A DNA stretch of 64,000 nucleotides from JAGVSR01 sp964589785. GTDB taxonomy: Bacteria > Pseudomonadota > Alphaproteobacteria > Rhizobiales > Hyphomicrobiaceae. The stretch spans positions 1-64,000 of the forward strand of contig CAZPUQ010000013.1 in NCBI GenBank assembly GCA_964589785.1. The letters are read 5' to 3'. Below the pieces are notes generated by a model that made no database searches, was not told the DNA's origin, and was given only the letters and a program-made list of their open reading frames with translations. Positions 1 through 7,639 of the stretch are shown piece after piece. The translations under genes were made by a program, and so were the position numbers. The first letter of the stretch is position 1; every line of letters starts with the position of its first letter.

Positions 1-123
1 CGCCGCATTGAACGTCTTTCTGTGGATCGCAAAGGGCGGCAGGAAGTAGCGGGTATTGGCCGCGGCCTCGATCCTGTCCAGCGCTATCGCGCTGTCGACG
101 ACGCTACGCACTCGGTCATGCAC
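1..123 (-). CDS. Possible 5' end of a gene running off the left edge
   Basis: An open frame on the minus strand reads out of the left edge. It has a possible GTG start at 123 and an in-frame stop a short way upstream. The predicted residues (for example SVVDSAIALDRIEAAANTRY) look protein-like, but I recognise no family. The other overlapping frames here look random. The reading frame may be chance. Confidence 0.2.
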   Translation of the reverse strand, partial: MHDRVRSVVDSAIALDRIEAAANTRYFLPPFAIHRKTFNAA

Positions 124-578
124 TCTTTCGGTCGGCTTGAAGGTGGACAGCGAACGTCAGCGGCGTCACCCCGCCTGGGCGCATGTGCAGGCGATTTCGG
201 TTGCATTCCATCCTCCATTCTTCGCTCCGGGTTCGGGTCTCTGCCGTCGTCAAGAACCGCGACGCATTTCGGCATTTCTGCCGAAGGCGGGATGGGAACC
301 ATGGTGCGCAGTCGAGAGCCGCTTGCACGTCATCCGATCGTGAAGTAGGGAAGAGCAAATCGGACACGGACGCGGTTGATCTTCTTCCTTCAAATAGGAT
401 GACATGAAAAAGCCGCATTGGAACCGGCATCCCACGCATCCTCGGCGCGATGCCGCGATACACTCCGGCGTCGCAGGCTTCAGGTTTCTCCTGCAGATTA
501 GGGCGATCCGGCTCGCCGGGCTCCAGTTGGCAACGACCCTCAAACTCTTCTCCCTCGCAACAGCTAGATAGGTGCAAC

Positions 579-809
579 ATGCTCGGCAAAGACAGCGCCA
601 TTTTCGTGCGCATTGTCCTCGGTGGTCTGGTCGTCGTGGGCAGCATTGCGGCCGGGCTATCAACGTCGGCGGAAGCGTCGCGAACCGCACGGAACTCGGT
701 GAGAGGCGCCGCCATCGGCGCCGGTGTGGGTGCACTTGTTGATGGCGGCGACGGCGCGCGGACCGGAGCCGCTGCGGGTGCCGTCGCAGGAGCGGTCTCG
801 CGGCGGTAA
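579..809 (+). CDS. Small exported glycine-zipper protein
   Basis: 76 residues. A hydrophobic N-terminal segment at about residues 10-30 looks like a signal peptide or membrane anchor. It is followed by a glycine-zipper stretch of the GAAIGAGVGALVDGG type and a second Gly/Ala repeat ending in two arginines. Such zippers pack in membranes or lipoproteins, and no enzymatic role is suggested. The next gene starts 65 bp downstream. The same two-gene order, with closely similar proteins, recurs at 63047-63717, and a third zipper gene begins at 63813. The start was placed at the ATG just before the hydrophobic segment, because the longer in-frame extension from 450 has no protein-like composition. 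Confidence 0.65.
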   Translation: MLGKDSAIFVRIVLGGLVVVGSIAAGLSTSAEASRTARNSVRGAAIGAGVGALVDGGDGARTGAAAGAVAGAVSRR

Positions 810-874
810 GCTGCGGCTGATTTTAGGTTTATTTGGCCGTCACGGGAAACGGCGGTCGAAAGCAGGAGACCGAA

Positions 875-1246
875 ATGAGAAGCTTTGTCTCAGTGATCGC
901 TGCGCCGCTCTTGGTGTTGAGCTATAGCGCCAACGCACAAGCGGATGCCGAAGCCGAGAAGTACGTCGACGATGCTCTTCCACAAATGTACCACAGCTGC
1001 GCGAGCGTCGTCGAAGAGAGCAATGGCGACAGCGCCTACGTCGACAAGGTGATCCGTTCGCTCGTCGCAGTGTCGCTCTACAATCGTGAAGTCGATATCT
1101 CGAAGCATGCGACCACAGAGGCTGAGAAAACGGCCTTGCAAGAGAAGTTTGCGGCCGCTCTTGGTGAGGCGTGCAAGAAAGACAACAACGCTTTGCTGGC
1201 CGGTGCCGTCGACAGTGCCGTCGAGAGCGTCTTGTCGCAGAAATAG
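875..1246 (+). CDS. Exported 123-residue protein of unknown function
   Basis: The start is an ATG preceded by AGGAG at 864-868. A signal peptide ends near an Ala-x-Ala site at about residue 20. The mature part is acidic and predicted helical, with two Cys (about residues 41 and 100) that could form a disulfide. I do not recognise a named domain. It follows the glycine-zipper gene, and its closest visible relative is the product of 63343-63717, which shares most residues over the mature part. Conservation of the pair at both ends of the window argues that the two genes act together, perhaps in the periplasm; that is inference. Confidence 0.65.
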   Translation: MRSFVSVIAAPLLVLSYSANAQADAEAEKYVDDALPQMYHSCASVVEESNGDSAYVDKVIRSLVAVSLYNREVDISKHATTEAEKTALQEKFAAALGEACKKDNNALLAGAVDSAVESVLSQK

Positions 1247-1636
1247 AAGCTGTCGCTCGATGGGCGCCCGACAGCGTGCGGACGACGCCTTCACTTGCGA
1301 GACCGTCGGTCTGAGCATGAGTGGCCAGGGACGTCTCCACGCCGCCGGGGCCGCACCGTGGACGCGATGGCGTCGAGTCGTTCCGACGTGGGGCGCTCGC
1401 GCAAATGAGGAGCGGCACCGGGCATACGGCGCCGCTCTTCGCACGCAATCAGCTCAATCTGTCCGGCAGATCCTGATGGGGGACACGCATCGGATGTCTG
1501 GTGATGGGACGGGCCGCCGGACATGCACGACGGCGCCCGTCGGTTGCTCTAGTTCGAAAGCCGGCATGAGGCTATCGGAGCTCAGGGCCATTAAGCGGTC
1601 ATTGGCATCGCTCTGGTGACTTCGAGCCCGTTGCTA
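1247..1636. other. No gene seen (390 bp)
   Basis: Between the exported protein gene and the end of arsC I see no frame with protein-like composition, no ribosome binding site tied to a plausible start, and no clear terminator. It marks the border between the small secreted-protein pair and the arsenic operon. Confidence 0.4.
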
Positions 1637-2059
1637 CTAGACCACGCGCTTGCCGGTGGCGTCGATCACGACTTCGCCGTCGTCCTTGGTAAACGGCCCA
1701 ATGTCCGGGTTGGGTAGGATGTCGAGTACGATCTCCGAGGGACGGCAGAGCCGCGTGCCTTTTGCCGTCACGACGATCGGCCTGTTGATCAGAATGGGAT
1801 GCGCGATCATGAAGTCGATTAGCTCATCGTCGGTCCACTTGGAATTCCCGAGATCAAGGTCCGCATAGGGGGTGCCCTGCTGGCGCAACAACGCGCGCGG
1901 CGCAATCCCCATTTGGCTGACGAGTTCGACCAGCCGTTCGCGGCTCGGAGGGGTCTTCAGGTACTCGATCACCTCCGGCTCCTCGCCCGATTGACGGATC
2001 ATGGCCAGCGTGTTGCGCGACGTGCCGCAAGCCGGGTTATGGTAGATTATAATCTTCAT
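1637..2059 (-). CDS. arsC: Arsenate reductase, glutaredoxin-dependent type
   Basis: 140 residues, the usual size of the ArsC/Spx thioredoxin-fold family. The N-terminus carries HNPACGTSRNT with the catalytic Cys at residue 11. The family reduces arsenate to arsenite in the cytoplasm using glutathione and glutaredoxin. The downstream arginines that bind oxyanion in this family have plausible counterparts in the PIVV..KGTRLCRP stretch. It is the last gene of the minus-strand order arsR-arsM-acr3-arsC and starts 3 bp after the acr3 stop. Its product, arsenite, is the substrate of the pump and methylase encoded upstream. Confidence 0.93.
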   Translation of the reverse strand: MKIIIYHNPACGTSRNTLAMIRQSGEEPEVIEYLKTPPSRERLVELVSQMGIAPRALLRQQGTPYADLDLGNSKWTDDELIDFMIAHPILINRPIVVTAKGTRLCRPSEIVLDILPNPDIGPFTKDDGEVVIDATGKRVV

Positions 2060-2062
2060 GGC

Positions 2063-3127
2063 TCAGCCCCTCGCTCTGGCCGGCCGCAAGCGACCGCTGA
2101 CGGCGCTGCCCGCCTCGTACCAGCCGCGCGTTCCGTTGACGATCTTGACTACAGACAACATCACGGGCACCTCGATCAGAACGCCGACGACGGTTGCCAG
2201 AGCTGCGCCGCTGTCGAAGCCGAACAGGGCGATCGCTGCCGCAACCGCCAACTCGAAGAAGTTGCTCGCGCCTATGAGCGCCGACGGGGCCGCCACGCAA
2301 TGCGCTTCACCAGCAGCACGGTTGAGCAGGTAGGCAAGACCCGAATTGAAATAGACCTGGATCAGGATCGGCACCGCCAGCATGGCAATGACGAGAGGCT
2401 GGGCGATGATCTGCTCGCCCTGGAAGCCGAACAGCAGCACCAGCGTCGTCAACAACGCCACGAGTGAAAGCGGCTGCAACTTGGAGAGCAGCGCGGTCAA
2501 GACAGCCTCACCGCCGTTGGCCAACACCTTCCGCCGTACGATCTGCGCGATGATGACTGGCACGACGATGTAGAGCGCGACCGACAGCAGCAAGGTCTGC
2601 CACGGCACCGTGATCGCCGACAGGCCGAGCAGCAAGCCGACGATCGGCGCGAAGGCGAACACCATGATGACGTCGTTGAGTGCGACTTGACTCAAGGTGA
2701 AATGCGGCTCGCCGTCCGACAGGTTGCTCCACACGAACACCATGGCGGTGCAGGGCGCCGCGGCGAGCAAAATGAGGCCGGCGATGTAGCTGTTGATTTG
2801 ATCGGCTGGGAGGTAGGGTTTGAACAGCCAGCCGATGAAGACCCAGCCGAGCAGCGCCATCGAGAACGGCTTCACCGCCCAGTTGATGAACAGGGTGACG
2901 CCGATGCCGCGCCAGTGCTCCTTCACGCGGCCGAGCGCGGCAAAGTCGATCTTGACCAGCATCGGAATGATCATGAACCAGATCAGCGCCGCGACCGGTA
3001 GATTGACCTTGGCGATCTCAGCCGCGCCGATCCATTGGAAGACACCGGGAACGGCCGAGCCGAGCGTTATGCCGGCGATGATGCAGAGCCCGACCCACAA
3101 TGTGAGGTAGCGTTCGAATGTAGACAT
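2063..3127 (-). CDS. acr3: Arsenite efflux transporter, Acr3 family
   Basis: 354 residues with about ten hydrophobic segments, typical of the BASS-fold Acr3 family. The characteristic AAPCTAMVFVWSNL segment with its conserved Cys lies near residue 125, and GASNFFELAVA lies in the C-terminal half. The protein exports arsenite across the inner membrane, driven by the proton gradient. I used the ATG giving MSTFERYL, 8 bp after the arsM stop; a longer frame adds 12 residues and would overlap arsM. This is the Acr3 type and not the ArsB type of pump. Confidence 0.92.
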   Translation of the reverse strand: MSTFERYLTLWVGLCIIAGITLGSAVPGVFQWIGAAEIAKVNLPVAALIWFMIIPMLVKIDFAALGRVKEHWRGIGVTLFINWAVKPFSMALLGWVFIGWLFKPYLPADQINSYIAGLILLAAAPCTAMVFVWSNLSDGEPHFTLSQVALNDVIMVFAFAPIVGLLLGLSAITVPWQTLLLSVALYIVVPVIIAQIVRRKVLANGGEAVLTALLSKLQPLSLVALLTTLVLLFGFQGEQIIAQPLVIAMLAVPILIQVYFNSGLAYLLNRAAGEAHCVAAPSALIGASNFFELAVAAAIALFGFDSGAALATVVGVLIEVPVMLSVVKIVNGTRGWYEAGSAVSGRLRPARARG

Positions 3128-3135
3128 TCCCGCGC

Positions 3136-4002
3136 TCAGCCGTTGCAGCAGGAGGGACCGCAACAGGCGCCAGTTGCCGTTTTTCCGGGCTTTGTCGCGC
3201 GCACGAAGGCGCTCATGAACTTGCCGTCGACCTGCGACGCAAGTGTCTCCACGTCCATCCCCTTTACGGCCAGGAACTCGCGCGCATCCTCGACCTTGTA
3301 GACGCGCGTCGGCTCGATGCTGATGGCCTCGAAGCCCTCGGTGGCAAGCTTGATGCGGAACTCACGCTCGTCGAGTGCGCCAGCGATGCAGCCGACCCAT
3401 AGCAGCACATCCTTGCGCAAGGCTTTAGGTATTTCGCCGCGCGTGACCACGTCCGAGACGGCAAACCGACCACCGGGTTTCAACACACGGAAGGCCTCGG
3501 CGATGACCTTGTCCTTGTCGCTCGAAAGATTGACGACGCAGTTGGAGATGATGACGTCGACCGAGCTGTCGGGTAACGGGATGCTCTCGATCTCGCCTTT
3601 CAGGAACTCGACGTTGGTTACGCCGGCCTTCTTCTGGTTCTCGCGCGCGAGGGCCAGCATGTCGTCGGTCATGTCGAGGCCGTAAACCTTGCCCGTCGGG
3701 CCAACGCGGCGTGCGGACAGGAGGACATCGATGCCGCCGCCGGACCCGAGGTCGAGCACAGTCTCGCCGGCCTTCAGCTCGGCGAGCGCTGTCGGATTGC
3801 CGCAACCGAGAGACGCCAGAACCGCTGCCTCGGGCAGCGCACCGGTCTCGTCGACGCCATAGAGATTGGAAGTGATGGGGTCGCATCCGTCGAGCGCGGC
3901 CGGCGACCCGCCGCAGCAGGAGTTGCCGACTCCAGCAGCCACACGGCGTGCCGCCTCGGCGTACTTCTCGCGCACGACGTCTTTGACGGCGGGTTCACTC
4001 AT
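3136..4002 (-). CDS. arsM: Arsenite S-adenosylmethionine methyltransferase
   Basis: 288 residues. The SAM motif LDLGSGGGIDVLLSA lies near residue 77, followed by the GLDMTDDML acidic loop. As(III)-binding cysteines characteristic of ArsM are visible: an early CC pair, one Cys before the SAM core, NCVVNLS, and a later Cys in the WVGCIAGA stretch. The C-terminus has a further ACCGPSCCNG metal-binding tail. The family methylates arsenite to mono-, di- and trimethyl forms in the cytoplasm. GGAGAG lies upstream of the chosen ATG, and the gene starts 11 bp after the arsR stop. Confidence 0.92.
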   Translation of the reverse strand: MSEPAVKDVVREKYAEAARRVAAGVGNSCCGGSPAALDGCDPITSNLYGVDETGALPEAAVLASLGCGNPTALAELKAGETVLDLGSGGGIDVLLSARRVGPTGKVYGLDMTDDMLALARENQKKAGVTNVEFLKGEIESIPLPDSSVDVIISNCVVNLSSDKDKVIAEAFRVLKPGGRFAVSDVVTRGEIPKALRKDVLLWVGCIAGALDEREFRIKLATEGFEAISIEPTRVYKVEDAREFLAVKGMDVETLASQVDGKFMSAFVRATKPGKTATGACCGPSCCNG

Positions 4003-4013
4003 GGGCCGCTCTC

Positions 4014-4346
4014 CTAACAGCAGACGATCTTCTTGGGATTGATGGCCCTGTTGCGCGTGCAGCACTCCGCAAACAGGAAGCCCAGGACTTCTTCCAGGAC
4101 TGCCGTGTTGGCCGTGTAGCGCAGGAACGTGCTCTCGCGCTTCACACTGACGAGGCCCTCGTTCTTCAGCTTCTCGAGATGATGTGACAGCGTCGATGGC
4201 GACACGCCGATCTCCGTGCCGATCTCGCCGACGACGAGCCCCTCGGGATGCGCCTGCAGTAACAGCCGCACGATCTTCAGCCGCGTCTCGGTACCGAGTG
4301 CGGCAAGCATGTCAGCGAAGCGGGCGACATCCTTCTCTGACGTCAT
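4014..4346 (-). CDS. arsR: ArsR/SmtB-family arsenic-responsive repressor
   Basis: 110 residues with a winged helix covering about residues 10-90; the recognition helix is in VSPSTLSHHLEKL. The metalloid site is probably the ECCT cysteine pair near residue 95 together with the C-terminal CC, an arrangement like the C-terminal-cysteine ArsR group of Acidithiobacillus rather than the E. coli ELCVCD loop. It is the first gene of the ars operon. A 20-bp palindrome 17 bp upstream of the start is a likely operator, giving autoregulation released by arsenite. Confidence 0.92.
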   Translation of the reverse strand: MTSEKDVARFADMLAALGTETRLKIVRLLLQAHPEGLVVGEIGTEIGVSPSTLSHHLEKLKNEGLVSVKRESTFLRYTANTAVLEEVLGFLFAECCTRNRAINPKKIVCC

Positions 4347-4362
4347 GTCGAGCTCCTTCGAT

Positions 4363-4382
4363 ATTTCGACACTTATCGAAAT
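4363..4382. promoter_or_regulatory. Probable ArsR operator
   Basis: Perfect inverted repeat ATTTCGA-N6-TCGAAAT, 17 bp upstream of the arsR start. ArsR/SmtB proteins typically bind AT-rich 7-bp half-sites of this kind overlapping their own promoter. Confidence 0.75.
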
Positions 4383-4551
4383 AAAGAGTACGAAGCAACC
4401 CCCATGTTGCCGCCCTACAGTGCTTGCCGGAGTCTCTTGTGGGCCATCAGCGCCTTTTGAGACGCTTTGAGCGTCAACTTCGCCTCCACCAATTAAAACA
4501 ATAATTTAGAGTCTCACACCTTGCTAGAGCCACCTTGCTACGCAAGGTCAT

Positions 4552-4571
4552 GGCCGGGGCTGCCCCCGGCC
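4552..4571. repeat. GC-rich hairpin
   Basis: GGCCGGGG-CTG-CCCCCGGCC-type inverted repeat without a T-run. Its left flank (gtcatggccgg) resembles one arm of the dispersed palindromic element at 21032 and 26657, so it may be a partial copy of that element rather than a terminator. Confidence 0.45.
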
Positions 4572-4579
4572 ACCTGGAA

Positions 4580-4771
4580 TTAAGTCCTCGGAGCGTAGTG
4601 GCGCGTCAGCTTCCCCTCGCCCGACTTGGCGCGAAGATACTTACCCAGCTCGCATAGATTGAACTGGATGTCGTGGAGCTGTAGCTCGACGAAATCCGCC
4701 GGCAGGTAGTGGTGTGGCGCCTCGAACAGGTCACGCACCTCCTTCAGGAACCGCCACTCGACGTTTCGTGA
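4580..4771 (-). pseudogene. 3' remnant of an unidentified gene
   Basis: A stretch of about 63 codons ending in a stop has clearly protein-like composition (for example DFVELQLHDIQFNLCELGKY), but upstream of residue SRNVEW the frame turns random. It therefore looks like the C-terminal tail of a lost gene. I do not recognise the family. It abuts the HEPN remnant on the opposite strand. Confidence 0.4.
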
Positions 4772-4809
4772 GGCCGCAGTCTTCTGCCAGTCAGCGTCGC
4801 GCCCGCGCA

Positions 4810-5095
4810 GGCGGTTATGCTTGGCTCTACGCGCTCGTCCACAACTGGCGGGATGCTTTTCAGGATGCCTTGAAGCCCGAGTTGCGCGACGCTGCCTCTG
4901 CAGCACTCGCGGGCCGAAATAAATGGGGGCACAGCTCCGCCGAAATTGATGACATGCTCATGCTGCGCGCCATTTCCCGTGCCGTCGATCTCTTCAAGGG
5001 CTTGAACGCCACCACCGCGAAGCTAGAAAAGTGCAGAAACTCGTCGATGAAATCGTCGCCAAGCTCGCTAAGGCGACTGGCGCCGCCAAAGTCTC
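4810..5095 (+). pseudogene. Remnant of a Swt1-type HEPN domain gene
   Basis: The translation from 4810 to about 5031 resembles the C-terminal HEPN domain of Swt1-family proteins: a helical segment, then ALAGRNKWGHSS, matching the family's R-N-x-W-x-H signature, then a helix ending in DLFKGLNA. Reading continues in another frame at 5031 (KLVDEIVAKLAKA), so there is a frameshift. Both ends are missing. HEPN domains often occur in RNases and defence or toxin systems. This is a fossil, probably without function. Confidence 0.45.
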
Positions 5096-5243
5096 CGATG
5101 ATCCAGCTCCCATTGATGCGGACGCGGGCCTTGCGCCCGCCCTCCGTCGCAATCAATCCGTCGCGGATCGCGAAGCTGGCTACGCACGAGAATTTCCACC
5201 CGACGTTTACAACGAGAAACTTCCGCTCGGTCTCGGTCGCCAT
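5078..5243 (-). pseudogene. N-terminal remnant of a CYTH-domain gene
   Basis: It starts with ATETERKFLV, the hallmark EXEXK entry of CYTH (adenylate cyclase CyaB/thiamine triphosphatase) domains, followed by a GW and an R-V-R-I strand as in the family. After about 55 residues the similarity stops, where sequence antisense to the HEPN remnant takes over. Intact CYTH proteins have about 150 or more residues, so this is a truncated gene. It lies 22 bp downstream of the ATPase stop. Confidence 0.45.
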
Positions 5244-5265
5244 GCTGGATCTTCTTGCAGGCCGA

Positions 5266-7227
5266 TCATGTTTCGGACCGGACTTCGCGGCGCACCTGCG
5301 ATTCAACCGTATGTGCCACTGTGGGAGCTTTCAACGATCGCCCATCCGCCCGGATCGGGTCGAAAAGCAGGCGCAGGCCGTTGAGCACCACCAGCACCGT
5401 GCCGCCCTCATGGCCGACGACGGCCAGCGGCAACGGCAGTGCGAAGAGCAGAGCGCCGGACACCAGCAACAGCATTGCGCCTATTGCGAAAGTGAGATTT
5501 TGGCGAATGATACGAGCCGTGCGCCGCGCGAGCTTGTGCGCGGCAGCCAACCGGGCCATGTCCTCCGACAACAAGGCCACATCGGCGGCCTGAACGGCCA
5601 CTTCGCTGCCCGCCGCCCCCATGGCTATGCCGACGTCCGCCCTGGCCAGGGCAGCCGCGTCGTTGACGCCATCGCCGACAAAGGCGACCTTCCCCGTCCG
5701 CGCCATGGCATCGACCAGGCGCACCTTGTCGTGCGGCAGGAGATCCGCCTCGATCTCTTCGCCTGACAGGCCGAGTTCCCGGCCAACACGCAATGCGACA
5801 GGCCGCCGGTCGCCGGTCATCATCGTGATCCGGGCAATCCCCGCCTCTCTCAGGGAATCGAGAGCTTCGCGCGAGGTGTCCCGTACTGCGTCGGCGACCG
5901 TGATCGCACCGAGGACCCGGCTTCCACGCCCCATCCAGATGACGGTCTCCGTCCCGCCGGTCAGGGTCTTGAAGGCGAAGTCTGTTGCATCTGCGCCCAT
6001 GCGGGCCACCATGCGCGGATTGCCGGCCCAGATCTCGCCCGCCTGATCCCGCCCGGTGATGCCCTCACTCGGATGCGCCGTCACGTCCGCTATGTCGGCG
6101 GGCGAGAGCGCCCGCCGCTCGGCCTCGCGGCGAACCGCGGCCGCGATACCATGTTCGGAATGCACCTCCAGTCCCGCCAACAGGCTCACGAATTCGTTCT
6201 CGGGCATTGCCGACGAGACGATGGCTGTCACCTCGGGCCGGCCGGTGGTCAACGTGCCGGTCTTGTCGAACGCGAATTGGGTGACCGCGGCGAAACTCTC
6301 GAGCGCCGCACCGCCCTTGAACAGGACGCCGCCGCGCGCCGAGGCGGAGAGGGCGGACAGAATGGCCGCCGGAACGCTGATGACGATCGCGCAGGGGCTG
6401 GCCGCGACCAGGACGACAGCCGCGCGATAGATCGCTTCTTCCCATTCCCGGCCAAGGATCAACAGGATGACGAGAATCAAGATTGAGCCCGCGAGGACGG
6501 CCACGGTGTAGCGCAGGCCGAACCACTCACTGAACCGTTCCGACGGTGCACGAGCGGCATGCGCCTCCGTGACCAGACGGATCATGCGCGCGACCGTGCT
6601 GTCGCTCGCAGTTGCCGTGACGCGCATCTCCAGCACTGCACTATGGTTGACGGTGGCCTCGAACACTTTCGCCCCGGCGGCTTTGCGGACAGGCATCGAT
6701 TCACCGGTGACCGTCGATTCATCGAGGTGGCCGTCGCCATTGAGGATGACGCCGTCAACGGGAATCTTGGCGCCCGGCCGGACGATCAACACGTCGCCGA
6801 TATCGAGCTCGGAAATCTTGACCTCCTCGATACCTCCCGTTGCAGTCTTGCGCAGCGCGGTCTCGGGTCTCAGCGCCAGGAGCGCTTCGACCTCGCGTCG
6901 TGCGCGGCCCATGGCCAATGTTTCCAGCGTTGTTGAGAGGCTGAACAGGAACAGCAGGACCGCACCTTCCGCCGGTGCGCCCACCGCGGCCGCCGCCAGA
7001 GCCGCAATGACCATCAGAAGGTCGATATCAAGAGTATGCTCGCGCCAAAGTTCGACAAGGGCACGCCATACCGCCGGCAGCCCTCCGGCGATATAGACGA
7101 GGCCAAAGCCGGCCGTGGTGAGACTGTCGGCGCCCACATGCGGCGCAGTGAAGCCCGCCACGATCCCCATCAGTGTCAGCGCACTGAGGGCGATGCTGAT
7201 CCGCTCGGCTGTTCGGTCTCTATCCAT
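5266..7227 (-). CDS. P1B-type heavy-metal ATPase, P1B-4-like (Co/Zn/Cd or Fe)
   Basis: 653 residues with no N-terminal metal-binding domain. In order: membrane segments, the DESTVTGES actuator motif (about residue 170), a SPCAIVIS transport motif in the sixth helix, the DKTGT phosphorylation site (about residue 320), GDGVNDAAAL, and HEGGTVLVVLN in the last pair of helices. SPC plus HEGGT is the pattern of the P1B-4 subgroup (CoaT/CtpD/CtpJ), which exports Co2+ and sometimes Zn2+, Cd2+ or Fe2+. No adjacent MerR- or ArsR-type regulator is visible for it. Its position between ars and czc genes fits a metal-resistance region. The exact metal cannot be read from sequence. Confidence 0.88.
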   Translation of the reverse strand: MDRDRTAERISIALSALTLMGIVAGFTAPHVGADSLTTAGFGLVYIAGGLPAVWRALVELWREHTLDIDLLMVIAALAAAAVGAPAEGAVLLFLFSLSTTLETLAMGRARREVEALLALRPETALRKTATGGIEEVKISELDIGDVLIVRPGAKIPVDGVILNGDGHLDESTVTGESMPVRKAAGAKVFEATVNHSAVLEMRVTATASDSTVARMIRLVTEAHAARAPSERFSEWFGLRYTVAVLAGSILILVILLILGREWEEAIYRAAVVLVAASPCAIVISVPAAILSALSASARGGVLFKGGAALESFAAVTQFAFDKTGTLTTGRPEVTAIVSSAMPENEFVSLLAGLEVHSEHGIAAAVRREAERRALSPADIADVTAHPSEGITGRDQAGEIWAGNPRMVARMGADATDFAFKTLTGGTETVIWMGRGSRVLGAITVADAVRDTSREALDSLREAGIARITMMTGDRRPVALRVGRELGLSGEEIEADLLPHDKVRLVDAMARTGKVAFVGDGVNDAAALARADVGIAMGAAGSEVAVQAADVALLSEDMARLAAAHKLARRTARIIRQNLTFAIGAMLLLVSGALLFALPLPLAVVGHEGGTVLVVLNGLRLLFDPIRADGRSLKAPTVAHTVESQVRREVRSET

Positions 7228-7317
7228 AATCTAGTCAGTTAGTTATGTTATTCTTGAAAAATCGCCGCATAAAGCAGCCTGCGGTGTTACGGGGTTCAAT
7301 CGCGGGTATAGCCAAGA

Positions 7318-7428
7318 CCAGTCATGACCGGCGAGATCGGCGATGGTCTTAGACGTGCCCTGCCTCTCGAGGTAGGCGGACGCGGCGCAAACGATTGTGC
7401 GGCAGGATGCGAGCCGCCGGGCGACCAT
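7318..7428 (-). pseudogene. Fragment of a LysR-family regulator gene
   Basis: A stretch of about 37 residues (including MVARRLASCRTIVCAASAY and then TIADLAGHDW) matches the substrate-binding domain of LysR regulators, where 'ADLAGHD' is nearly invariant. Flanking frames do not continue the domain. It sits in an otherwise geneless 410-bp gap between the ATPase and eptA genes. It is a fossil of a deleted or rearranged gene. Confidence 0.55.
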
Positions 7429-7639
7429 GCTTGTCGGGCAAGGCGCGGCGCACCCCAGGTCGCTCGTCTCAGGAGGTCCCATGGCATGGACTCGGCCAAC
7501 CCGGTCATCGCTGTCGACTCATGCGAGGCGCTGCAAATTGGCCCGCTCACGATGCATTTCGAGTGCCGGAATGCCGGATCACAAGTCCGAGACCAGACGC
7601 CGGGCAAAGCACGGACGCCGCACGGCCGCAGACAAGCAT

